From NCEH01 sp043195125 (GTDB lineage: Bacteria > Pseudomonadota > Alphaproteobacteria > Rhizobiales > Xanthobacteraceae): a stretch of 64,000 nucleotides of DNA. Positions 36,911-45,739 of the stretch are shown one piece after another; position 1 is the stretch's first letter; each line of letters begins with the position of its first letter. The position numbers and the translations under genes were made by a program. The notes under the pieces are model-generated. The model made no database searches, was not told where the DNA came from, and was given only the letters and a program-made list of their open reading frames with translations. The stretch lies in NCBI RefSeq assembly GCF_043195125.1, contig NZ_JBAFWR010000007.1; one strand, given 5' to 3'.

Positions 36911-38119
36911 ATGGCCCATACTCTTGACTCGCCACGCCCCGGCGCCCCGGTCCGCAACTTCCAGATCAATTTCGGCCCGCAGCATCCGGCGGCCCACGGC
37001 GTGCTGCGCCTGGTGCTCGAGCTGAACGGCGAAGTCGTGGAACGCGTCGATCCGCATATCGGCCTGCTGCATCGGGGCACCGAAAAGCTGATCGAAGCCA
37101 AGACCTATCTCCAGGCCGTGCCCTATTTCGATCGGCTCGACTATTGCGCGCCGATGAACCAGGAGCATGCCTATTGCCTGGCGGTGGAGAAGCTTCTCGG
37201 GATCGAGGTTCCGATCCGCGGTCAGCTGATCCGCGTGCTGTATTCCGAAATCGGCCGCCTGCTCTCGCATATCCTGAACGTCACGACCTTTGCGATGGAC
37301 GTGGGTGCGCTCACCCCGCCGCTGTGGGGCTTCGAGCAGCGCGAAAAGCTCATGATGTTCTATGAGCGCGCCTCCGGCAGCCGCATGCATGCGGCCTATT
37401 TCCGGCCGGGTGGGGTCCATCAGGACTTGCCGACCAAGCTGGTGGAAGACATCGGCGCTTTCTGCGATCCGTGCCTGCAGACGCTCGCCGACCTTGATGC
37501 CCTCGTTACCGGAAACCGCATCTTCAAGCAGCGCACGGTCGATATCGGCGTGGTCACGCTGGAGGAGGCACAGGCCTGGGGCTTTTCCGGCGTGATGGTG
37601 CGTGGCTCCGGCGCCGCCTGGGACCTACGCCGGGCGCAGCCTTATGAATGCTATTCCGAGCTGGATTTCGACATCCCCATCGGCAAGCACGGCGATTGCT
37701 ATGATCGCTATGTGGTCCGCATGGAAGAGATGCGGCAGTCCATCAAGATCATGAAGCAGTGCGTGCAGCGCCTGTTGAAGGAGCCGGGTCCGGTCGCCAC
37801 GGTGGACAACAAGGTGGTGCCTCCGAAGCGGGGCGAGATGAAGCGCTCGATGGAAGCGCTGATCCACCACTTCAAGCTCTATACCGAAGGCTATCACGTG
37901 ACGGCCGGCGACGTGTACGCGGCGGTGGAAGCGCCCAAGGGCGAGTTCGGCGTCTATCTCGTCGCCGATGGCACCAATAAGCCCTATCGCTGCAAGATCC
38001 GCGCCCCCGGTTTTGCGCATCTTCAGGCGATGGATTTCTTGTGCCGCGGTTACATGCTTGCGGACGTTTCTGCGATCCTCGGCTCCCTTGACATCGTGTT
38101 CGGGGAGGTGGATCGGTGA
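36911..38119 (+). CDS. nuoD: NADH-quinone oxidoreductase subunit D
   Basis: The 49 kDa subunit (402 residues), forming the quinone site with NuoB. NFGPQHPAAHGVLRLVLEL and HIGLLHRGTEKLIE are the conserved openings and the C-terminal end is FGEVDR, an unvarying tail of the family. The stop overlaps the GTG start of the next small exported gene by 2 bases, so translational coupling is likely. Confidence 0.97.
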   Translation: MAHTLDSPRPGAPVRNFQINFGPQHPAAHGVLRLVLELNGEVVERVDPHIGLLHRGTEKLIEAKTYLQAVPYFDRLDYCAPMNQEHAYCLAVEKLLGIEVPIRGQLIRVLYSEIGRLLSHILNVTTFAMDVGALTPPLWGFEQREKLMMFYERASGSRMHAAYFRPGGVHQDLPTKLVEDIGAFCDPCLQTLADLDALVTGNRIFKQRTVDIGVVTLEEAQAWGFSGVMVRGSGAAWDLRRAQPYECYSELDFDIPIGKHGDCYDRYVVRMEEMRQSIKIMKQCVQRLLKEPGPVATVDNKVVPPKRGEMKRSMEALIHHFKLYTEGYHVTAGDVYAAVEAPKGEFGVYLVADGTNKPYRCKIRAPGFAHLQAMDFLCRGYMLADVSAILGSLDIVFGEVDR

Positions 38120-38478
38120 AGGTTCTCCTGACCGCTTCCGCACTTCTTCCGCTGGCCTGCGGCCTTGGTGAAGCTGCCGATGCCAGCCGCGTGCCCACCA
38201 CGCTTGATGTGGTGGTGCCCCTCGGTGCTCCGACGGAGCCGCCTAAGGCGATGGTGGTGCAGAAGCTCACCATGTTCAGCCTGCTGAACGGCGGCTGGCA
38301 GCCGGTGGACGCGGCGCTGATCCCCGAGAGCGGCATTCCCGGCACGCGGGGCAGTTTCGCCCATGCGGACGGGGCTGCGGTGAAGCTCTACAAGGATGGC
38401 GTCTACGCCTATTGCGGCATCGCCCAGGTGGGCGGCGCCTATAATGATTGTCACATTGTCAGCCCGGGAAGCCGCTGA
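38116..38478 (+). CDS. Small exported protein inside the nuo operon
   Basis: A 120-residue protein of unknown family. It begins with GTG at 38116, overlapping the nuoD stop, and its stop overlaps the nuoE start by one base, so it is embedded in the operon. Residues 1-22 form a signal peptide (MKVLLTASALLPLACGLGEA); the mature chain has exactly two cysteines (100 and 112), a likely disulfide, in DGVYAYCGIAQVGG and NDCHIV. It is not a standard complex I subunit. The coding frame is supported by coupling at both ends. Function is unknown; an assembly or periplasmic role is speculation. Confidence 0.75.
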   Translation: MKVLLTASALLPLACGLGEAADASRVPTTLDVVVPLGAPTEPPKAMVVQKLTMFSLLNGGWQPVDAALIPESGIPGTRGSFAHADGAAVKLYKDGVYAYCGIAQVGGAYNDCHIVSPGSR

Positions 38479-39347
38479 TGTCCGTCCGCCGCCTCGCAGC
38501 TGAGCAGCCCGCAAGCTTCGCCTTCACGGCGGAGAACGATGCCTGGGCCGATCGTCAGATTGCCAAATATCCCGAAGGCCGCCAGGCCAGCGCCGTGATT
38601 TCGCTCCTGTGGAAGGCGCAAGAACAGTGCGGCGGCTGGTTGCCGGAGCCCGCGATCCGCGTGGTCGCAGACCGGCTCGGCATGCCGAACATCCGGGTGC
38701 TGGAGATCGCCACCTTCTACACCATGTTCAACCTGGAACCGGTGGGGCGTCACTTCGTGCAGCTCTGCGGCACCACGCCCTGCATGCTGCGCGGCGCCAA
38801 TGAGCTGAAAGAGGTCTGCCAGCGCAAGATCGGACCGGAGCGTCATGTTTCGGCCGATGGTGCGCTGTCCTGGCTGGAAGTGGAATGCCTCGGCGCCTGC
38901 GCCAACGCGCCCATGGTTCAGATCAATTACGATTATTTCGAGGACCTAAGCCCCGAGATCCTGGAGAAGATTCTGGATGATCTCGCCGCTGGCCGCCCGG
39001 TGAAGCCGGGCCCGCAGACGGGCCGCCAGTTCTCCGCGCCGGCCGGGGATCTCACCTCGCTCACCGATCCGCAGATCTATGAGCCTCGCGCCGCCGAAGC
39101 AGCCGTGGCAGCGGCCGACGAGCAGCCGGATTTGTTGCAGGCCGGCCGTCCGGGTGCGGCGGTGGAGACTCCGATCGATCCTGTCGGCATCGCGTCCGCC
39201 GCGCAGGAGAAGGTCGTGAACGGACAGCACGCCGGCGAAAAGCGGGAAGAGGTGGCGCGCGCCGCCCAGGAGAGCAGCCCCTCCGTGACGGGCTCAAAGC
39301 GCGAGGCGCCGAAGACCGGCACCGGCGTGCGCGATCCGGAGGAGTGA
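38478..39347 (+). CDS. nuoE: NADH-quinone oxidoreductase subunit E, extended
   Basis: The 24 kDa subunit with the N1a [2Fe-2S] cluster: CGTTPCML gives the first Cys pair and ECLGACANAP the second. The thioredoxin-like core ends near residue 170. About 120 residues follow, acidic and low in hydrophobics (AAEAAVAAADEQPDLLQAG, then a Lys/Glu-rich end), so the protein is 289 residues against about 160-170 for a minimal NuoE. ATG 38478 shares one base with the preceding stop. Confidence 0.95.
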   Translation: MSVRRLAAEQPASFAFTAENDAWADRQIAKYPEGRQASAVISLLWKAQEQCGGWLPEPAIRVVADRLGMPNIRVLEIATFYTMFNLEPVGRHFVQLCGTTPCMLRGANELKEVCQRKIGPERHVSADGALSWLEVECLGACANAPMVQINYDYFEDLSPEILEKILDDLAAGRPVKPGPQTGRQFSAPAGDLTSLTDPQIYEPRAAEAAVAAADEQPDLLQAGRPGAAVETPIDPVGIASAAQEKVVNGQHAGEKREEVARAAQESSPSVTGSKREAPKTGTGVRDPEE

Positions 39348-39350
39348 GCC

Positions 39351-40658
<1,308 letters not shown>

Positions 40659-40661
40659 GGG

Positions 40662-40868
40662 ATGGCCAACGAAGCGGATAATTCTCTCCTGACGCTCCTG
40701 CGCCGCATGGATGCGCGCACCGAGCGGATGGCGGAGGACATCCATCATTTGGAAGTTCGCGTGACCGCGCTTGAGGAGGCTGTTGTGGAAAACAGTCGCC
40801 GCTTTGAACGCCTGGAACATCGCGTCGGCCGGATTGAGCGTGCGCTTGATCCGATCGATCTGCAGTAG
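40662..40868 (+). CDS. Small coiled-coil protein between nuoF and nuoG
   Basis: A 68-residue protein of unknown role. Residues 9-62 are almost wholly helical with a heptad pattern (LLRRMDARTERMAEDIHHLE, then LEEAVVENSRRFERLEHRVG), predicting a coiled-coil dimer or trimer. The start is 3 bases after the nuoF stop, behind a GGAGTGAGGG ribosome-binding site, and nuoG starts 9 bases after its stop, so it is inside the operon. Similar small coiled-coil frames occur in rhizobial genomes, but I cannot name the family. Confidence 0.65.
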   Translation: MANEADNSLLTLLRRMDARTERMAEDIHHLEVRVTALEEAVVENSRRFERLEHRVGRIERALDPIDLQ

Positions 40869-40877
40869 GGACCTGTC

Positions 40878-42956
40878 ATGGCCAAGCTGATTGTTGACGG
40901 CACCGAAGTCGATGTTCCAGCCGAATTCACGCTGTTGCAGGCGTGCGAGGTGGCTGGCGTCGAAATTCCGCGCTTCTGCTTCCATGAACGGCTGTCCATC
41001 GCCGGCAATTGCCGCATGTGCCTGGTGGAAGTGAAGGGCGGCCCGCCCAAGCCCACCGCCTCCTGCGCCATGGCCGTGAAGGATCTGCGCCCCGGCCCGA
41101 ACGGCGAGCCGCCGGTGGTGCTCACCAAGAGCCCCATGGTCAAGAAGGCCCGCGAAGGGGTGATGGAGTTCCTGCTCATCAATCACCCGCTGGATTGCCC
41201 GATCTGCGATCAGGGCGGCGAGTGCGATCTGCAGGACCAGGCCATGGCCTATGGCGTGGACACCTCCCGCTTCGCCGAGAACAAGCGGGCGGTCGAAGAC
41301 AAATATATCGGGCCGCTGGTGCGGACCTCCATGAACCGGTGCATCCATTGCACCCGCTGCGTGCGCTTCACGACGGAAGTCGCCGGCGCGGCTGACCTCG
41401 GTGCCATCGGGCGCGGCGAGGATATGGAGATCACCACCTATCTCGAACACGCCATGCATTCGGAACTGCAGGGCAATGTGGCGGACCTCTGCCCGGTGGG
41501 CGCACTGACCCACAAGCCCTATGCCTTCCATGCGCGGCCCTGGGAACTGACCAAGACCGAATCCGTCGACGTGATGGATGCGGTCGGCTCCAACATCCGC
41601 ATCGATACCCGCGGCCGCGAAGTGATGCGCATTCTGCCGCGCACCAACGAGGCGGTGAATGAGGAATGGATCTCCGACAAGACGCGCTATGTGTGGGATG
41701 GCCTGAAGGCGCAGCGCCTCGACCGCCCCTATGTGCGCAAGGATGGGCGCCTCATGCCCACGACTTGGACCGAGGCCTTCGCGGTGATCGCCGCCAAGGT
41801 GAAGGCGACGACGCCGGCTCGCATCGGTGCGATCCTCGGTGACCTCGCCACCGTCGAGGAAGCGTTTGCCCTCAAGCAGCTGTTCGACAAGCTCGGCTCA
41901 AAGAACATCGATGCCCGCCAGGACGGTGCGGCGCTCAATCCGGCGCTCGGGCGCGCCAGCTATATCTTCAATGCCGGCATCGAGGGGATCGAAGAGGCGG
42001 ACGCGATCCTGCTCATCGGCACCGATCCGCGCCACGAGGCGAGCGTGCTGAACGCGCGCATTCGCAAGCGCTGGCGCATGGGTGGTCTGAAGGTTGGCGT
42101 GATCGGTCCGCGTGTGGATCTGACCTATCCCTACGAATATCTCGGCGCAGGGCCTGAAACTCTCGCGGAACTCGCTGGCGCCGGCACCTTCTCGGACGCG
42201 CTGAAGGCGGCGGAGCGTCCGCTCGTGATCGTGGGGCAGGGGGCCCTCGCCCGTCCGGATGGCGCGGCGGTTCTCTCGCTCGCGGCACGCGTTGCAGTGG
42301 CTGTCGGAGCCGTGAAAGACGGCTGGAACGGCTTTGCGGTGTTGCATACCGCAGCCTCGCGCGTCGGCGCGCTCGACGTGGGCCTCGTCCCCGGCGAGGG
42401 TGGTCTCGACGTGGCGGGCATGACCGCCGCCGGCGCGCTGGATCTGGCCTTTCTGCTCGGCGCGGATGAAGTGGACGTGGCGCCTGGCGCCTTCGTTGTC
42501 TATCTCGGCACCCATGGTGATCGCGGCGCCCATCGCGCTGATGTGATCCTGCCGGGCGCGGCCTACCCGGAAAAGTCCGGCATTTACGTCAATACCGAGG
42601 GGCGGCCGCAGTTCGCCAATCGCGCGGCCTTCCCGCCTGGCGATGCCCGCGAGGACTGGGCGGTGCTGCGTGCGCTGTCCGAAGTGGTCGGTCACAAGCT
42701 GGCTTACGACACGCTCTTGGCTTTGCGCTCCGCGCTGGTCGCTGCCCATCCGCACCTCGGCCGATTGGATCAGGTGGAGCCGGCGGATGCTGGTGCGATC
42801 GCTGCGCTCGCCGCGACGGGCGGGACGGCCGACAAGGGTGCGTTCGTCTCCACCATTGGTGACTTTTTCCTGACCAACCCCATCGCCCGGGCATCCGCCG
42901 TGATGGCGGAATGCTCGAAACTGCGGCTCGGCAGCGATGCCGTGGCGGCGGAGTAG
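40878..42956 (+). CDS. nuoG: NADH-quinone oxidoreductase subunit G
   Basis: The largest peripheral subunit, 692 residues. The N-terminal ferredoxin-like domain has FCFHERLSIAGNCRMCLVEV and SCAM (cluster N1b), then HPLDCPICDQGGECDLQDQA (N5) and CIHCTRCVRF with ADLCPVGALTHKPY (N4). The molybdopterin-like C-terminal domain follows. The N7 cysteine motif found in some bacteria is not evident. Length matches the alphaproteobacterial and mitochondrial form. Confidence 0.97.
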   Translation: MAKLIVDGTEVDVPAEFTLLQACEVAGVEIPRFCFHERLSIAGNCRMCLVEVKGGPPKPTASCAMAVKDLRPGPNGEPPVVLTKSPMVKKAREGVMEFLLINHPLDCPICDQGGECDLQDQAMAYGVDTSRFAENKRAVEDKYIGPLVRTSMNRCIHCTRCVRFTTEVAGAADLGAIGRGEDMEITTYLEHAMHSELQGNVADLCPVGALTHKPYAFHARPWELTKTESVDVMDAVGSNIRIDTRGREVMRILPRTNEAVNEEWISDKTRYVWDGLKAQRLDRPYVRKDGRLMPTTWTEAFAVIAAKVKATTPARIGAILGDLATVEEAFALKQLFDKLGSKNIDARQDGAALNPALGRASYIFNAGIEGIEEADAILLIGTDPRHEASVLNARIRKRWRMGGLKVGVIGPRVDLTYPYEYLGAGPETLAELAGAGTFSDALKAAERPLVIVGQGALARPDGAAVLSLAARVAVAVGAVKDGWNGFAVLHTAASRVGALDVGLVPGEGGLDVAGMTAAGALDLAFLLGADEVDVAPGAFVVYLGTHGDRGAHRADVILPGAAYPEKSGIYVNTEGRPQFANRAAFPPGDAREDWAVLRALSEVVGHKLAYDTLLALRSALVAAHPHLGRLDQVEPADAGAIAALAATGGTADKGAFVSTIGDFFLTNPIARASAVMAECSKLRLGSDAVAAE

Positions 42957-42960
42957 GGCC

Positions 42961-43053
42961 ATGGCGGGCGGGACGAGCAACGGGACGCTGGGTGAGCGGG
43001 CCTCGGCCTGCTGGAAGCCGGCCGGGCATGCGCCCTGCCGGATGATGGATTGA
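42961..43053 (+). CDS. Possible 30-residue ORF between nuoG and nuoH
   Basis: ATG at 42961, 4 bases after the nuoG stop, gives 30 codons (MAGGTSNGTLGERASACWKP, then AGHAPCRMMD) ending 16 bases before nuoH. It would fill most of the 113-base gap, but there is no clear homology or strong site, so it may be chance. Confidence 0.25.
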   Translation: MAGGTSNGTLGERASACWKPAGHAPCRMMD

Positions 43054-43069
43054 GGGGCGGGAAGAACCC

Positions 43070-44089
43070 ATGAGCTGGCAGGATACCCTTATCCAGGTGC
43101 TGATCATCCTCGGCGCGAGCCTCGCGCTGCTGGTGGCACTGCTGATCTTTATCGCCTTCATCCTGTTGGCGGACCGCAAGATCTGGGCGGCGGTGCAGAT
43201 GCGCCGCGGCCCCAATGTGGTGGGCCCGTTCGGCCTGCTGCAATCCTTCGCCGACCTGCTGAAGTTCGTGCTCAAGGAGCCGATCATTCCGGCGGGCTCC
43301 AACAAGGGCATCTTCATCCTGGCGCCGCTGGTGAGCTGCGTGCTCGCGCTCTCGGCCTGGGCGGCCATTCCCTTGGCCTCTGGCTGGGTGATCGCCGACC
43401 TGAACATCGGCATTCTCTATATCTTCGCTATCTCTTCGCTGGGCGTGTACGGCATCATCATGGCCGGCTGGGCGTCCAATTCGAAGTATCCGTTCCTGGC
43501 GGCGCTGCGCTCCGCGGCGCAGATGGTGTCGTATGAGGTCTCCATCGGCTTCGTCATCATCACGGTGTTGATGTGCGCCGGTTCGCAAAACCTCTCGGCT
43601 ATCGTCGAGGCGCAGAATGGACGGTTCGGCCTGCTGAACTGGTATTTCCTGCCGTTGCTGCCGATGTTCGTGATCTTCCTGGTCTCGGCGCTCGCGGAAA
43701 CCAACCGCCCGCCCTTCGACCTCGTGGAAGCGGAATCCGAGCTCGTCGCCGGCTTCATGGTGGAATATTCGTCCACGCCCTATCTGCTGTTCATGCTGGG
43801 CGAGTACGTGGCCATCATGACCATGTGCGCGCTGGGCACGATCCTCTTCCTCGGCGGCTGGCTTTCCCCGCTGCCGTTCGCGCCCTTCACCTGGGTGCCG
43901 GGCATCATCTGGTTCGTCCTGAAGCTGTGCTTCATGTTCTTCCTGTTCGCGATGGCCAAGGCGATGGTGCCTCGTTATCGCTACGACCAGCTGATGCGGC
44001 TCGGCTGGAAGATCTTCCTGCCGATCTCGCTGGTGGCCGTGGTCGTGGTGGCGAGCGTCCTTCACTTCACCGGGACGGCGCCCCAATGA
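43070..44089 (+). CDS. nuoH: NADH-quinone oxidoreductase subunit H
   Basis: Membrane subunit next to the quinone channel, 339 residues with about eight helices. LADRKIWAAVQMRRGPNVVG and FGLLQSFADLLKF are the first conserved stretch, AETNRPPFDLVEAESELVAG the second. The ATG at 43070 follows a GGGGCGGGAAG-like site. nuoI starts 52 bases later. Confidence 0.97.
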   Translation: MSWQDTLIQVLIILGASLALLVALLIFIAFILLADRKIWAAVQMRRGPNVVGPFGLLQSFADLLKFVLKEPIIPAGSNKGIFILAPLVSCVLALSAWAAIPLASGWVIADLNIGILYIFAISSLGVYGIIMAGWASNSKYPFLAALRSAAQMVSYEVSIGFVIITVLMCAGSQNLSAIVEAQNGRFGLLNWYFLPLLPMFVIFLVSALAETNRPPFDLVEAESELVAGFMVEYSSTPYLLFMLGEYVAIMTMCALGTILFLGGWLSPLPFAPFTWVPGIIWFVLKLCFMFFLFAMAKAMVPRYRYDQLMRLGWKIFLPISLVAVVVVASVLHFTGTAPQ

Positions 44090-44141
44090 TCGAGACCCCC
44101 GACCTTTCATTCGGCCGCGTCGGCGCGGCGGGAGCGATGCC

Positions 44142-44630
44142 ATGAAACTGGATCAAGCGGCCCGTGCCGTTTTCCTCACCGAGTTTCTCTCGGGTTTTGT
44201 GCTCGCCATGCGCTATTTCTTTGCGCCCAAGGCGACCATCAACTACCCGTTCGAGAAGAACCCCATCTCGCCGCGCTTCCGCGGGGAGCATGCGCTGCGC
44301 CGCTATCCCAATGGGGAAGAGCGCTGCATCGCCTGCAAATTGTGCGAGGCCATCTGCCCCGCCCAGGCCATCACCATCGAGGCTGGTCCGCGCCGCAATG
44401 ACGGCACGCGCCGCACCACGCGCTACGACATCGACATGGTGAAATGCATCTATTGCGGCTTCTGCCAGGAAGCCTGCCCCGTGGATGCCATCGTCGAGGG
44501 GCCGAACTTCGAGTTCGCGACCGAGACGCGCGAGGAATTGTACTACGACAAGGAGCGCCTGCTCGCCAATGGCGACCGGTGGGAGCGTGAGATCGCGCAG
44601 TCCATCGCGCTGGATGCGCCTTATCGGTGA
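44142..44630 (+). CDS. nuoI: NADH-quinone oxidoreductase subunit I
   Basis: The 23 kDa subunit with two [4Fe-4S] clusters (N6a, N6b), 162 residues. RCIACKLCEAICPAQAITIE and KCIYCGFCQEACPVDAIVEG are the two cluster-binding Cys sets. The N-terminal amphipathic helix anchors it on the membrane. A 172-base gap with three hairpins follows before nuoJ. Confidence 0.97.
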   Translation: MKLDQAARAVFLTEFLSGFVLAMRYFFAPKATINYPFEKNPISPRFRGEHALRRYPNGEERCIACKLCEAICPAQAITIEAGPRRNDGTRRTTRYDIDMVKCIYCGFCQEACPVDAIVEGPNFEFATETREELYYDKERLLANGDRWEREIAQSIALDAPYR

Positions 44631-44637
44631 CAGGGTT

Positions 44638-44782
44638 CGCCCGCTCAGGCGGGCGGTGAGGGTTGGGGCTGAGGGGGCGCGCGTCCTGCGGGCACCCGAG
44701 ACAGTGGACTTATGTGATGGGTACGGGCTATCGACGGGCCGGCCGCCACGTGCGGCCGCATAGGATCGGCGCCGAGGCGCCG
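44638..44782. repeat. Three perfect 7-bp GC hairpins between nuoI and nuoJ
   Basis: Hairpin 1: CGCCCGC (44638-44644), loop TCAG, GCGGGCG (44649-44655). Hairpin 2: CGGCCGC (44740-44746), loop CACGT, GCGGCCG (44752-44758). Hairpin 3: CGGCGCC (44767-44773), 2-base loop GA, GGCGCCG (44776-44782). None has a T-run after it. The stretch ends 20 bases ahead of the nuoJ start. Confidence 0.7.
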
Positions 44783-44802
44783 CGGAGAGGGGAGCTCGGC
44801 GC

Positions 44803-45417
44803 ATGAGTGTCGCGGCAGTGTTTTTCTATCTCTTCGCTGGCGTCCTCGTGGCGTCGGCCTTCATGGTCATTTCCTCCCGTAACCCGGTCCATTCGGTCCT
44901 GTTTCTCATTCTGTGCTTCGTCAATGCGGCGGGCCTGTTCATCCTGATCGGGGTCGAGTTCCTCGCGCTGATCCTGGTGGTGGTCTATGTCGGCGCGGTG
45001 GCGGTGCTCTTCCTCTTCGTCGTGATGATGCTCGACGTGGACTTCGTCGAGCTGCGGCAAGGGTTCCTGCAATATCTTCCCGTGGGCGCGCTGGTGGGCG
45101 TTGTCTTCCTGGTGGAATTGATTCTGGTGGTGGGTACCTGGGCAACGGCGCCGGCCGTCGCGCAATTGCCGAAGGCGGCAGCCGCCGGCGGGGTCGCCAT
45201 CAGCAACACGAAGGCGCTCGGCCAGGTCCTCTATACTGACTATGTCTACTTCTTCGAGGCCTCGGGCATGGTGCTGCTCGTGGCCATGATCGGCGCCATT
45301 GTGCTCACGCTGCGCCATAAGGCGAATGTGAAGCGCCAGAACGTCTCCGCCCAGGTTGCCCGCACGCCCGAGACCGCGATGGAAGTGGTCAAGGTGCGCC
45401 CTGGCCAGGGCATATAG
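44803..45417 (+). CDS. nuoJ: NADH-quinone oxidoreductase subunit J
   Basis: Membrane subunit of 204 residues with five helices, beginning VFFYLFAGVLVASAFMVISS and continuing NPVHSVLFLILCF, the family start. GVEFLALILVVVYVGAVAVL is the pi-bulge helix conserved in subunit J/ND6. The start lies downstream of a GAGAGGGGAGC-like site. Confidence 0.96.
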   Translation: MSVAAVFFYLFAGVLVASAFMVISSRNPVHSVLFLILCFVNAAGLFILIGVEFLALILVVVYVGAVAVLFLFVVMMLDVDFVELRQGFLQYLPVGALVGVVFLVELILVVGTWATAPAVAQLPKAAAAGGVAISNTKALGQVLYTDYVYFFEASGMVLLVAMIGAIVLTLRHKANVKRQNVSAQVARTPETAMEVVKVRPGQGI

Positions 45418-45426
45418 GAGGGAAAG

Positions 45427-45735
45427 ATGGACATTTCGCTTTCCCACTATCTCACGGTCGCGGCGATCCTGTTCACGCTGGGCACGCTCGGCATCTTCCT
45501 GAACCGGAAGAACGTGATCGTCATCCTGATGTCGGTGGAGCTGATCCTGCTCGCCGTGAATATCAATCTGGTCGCCTTCTCCGCCTTCCACGGCAGCATC
45601 GTCGGCCAGGTGTTCGCGCTCCTGGTGCTGACCGTCGCTGCCGCCGAGGCGGCCATCGGGCTCGCCATCCTCGTGGTGTTCTACCGCAACCGCGGTTCGA
45701 TCGCCGTCGAGGACATCAATGCCATGAAGGGCTGA
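45427..45735 (+). CDS. nuoK: NADH-quinone oxidoreductase subunit K
   Basis: Small ND4L-type membrane subunit, 102 residues with three helices. LGTLGIFLNRKNVIVILMSV and ELILLAVNINLVAFS carry the two buried glutamates used in proton transfer, and TVAAAEAAIGLAILV the third. It lies 9 bases after nuoJ and 4 before nuoL. Confidence 0.97.
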   Translation: MDISLSHYLTVAAILFTLGTLGIFLNRKNVIVILMSVELILLAVNINLVAFSAFHGSIVGQVFALLVLTVAAAEAAIGLAILVVFYRNRGSIAVEDINAMKG

Positions 45736-45739
45736 GGCC

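Noticed and set aside
44090..44141. Short plus-strand frame between nuoH and nuoI
   Set aside because: Only 19 codons from an ATG overlapping the nuoH stop, no ribosome-binding site, not conserved-looking.
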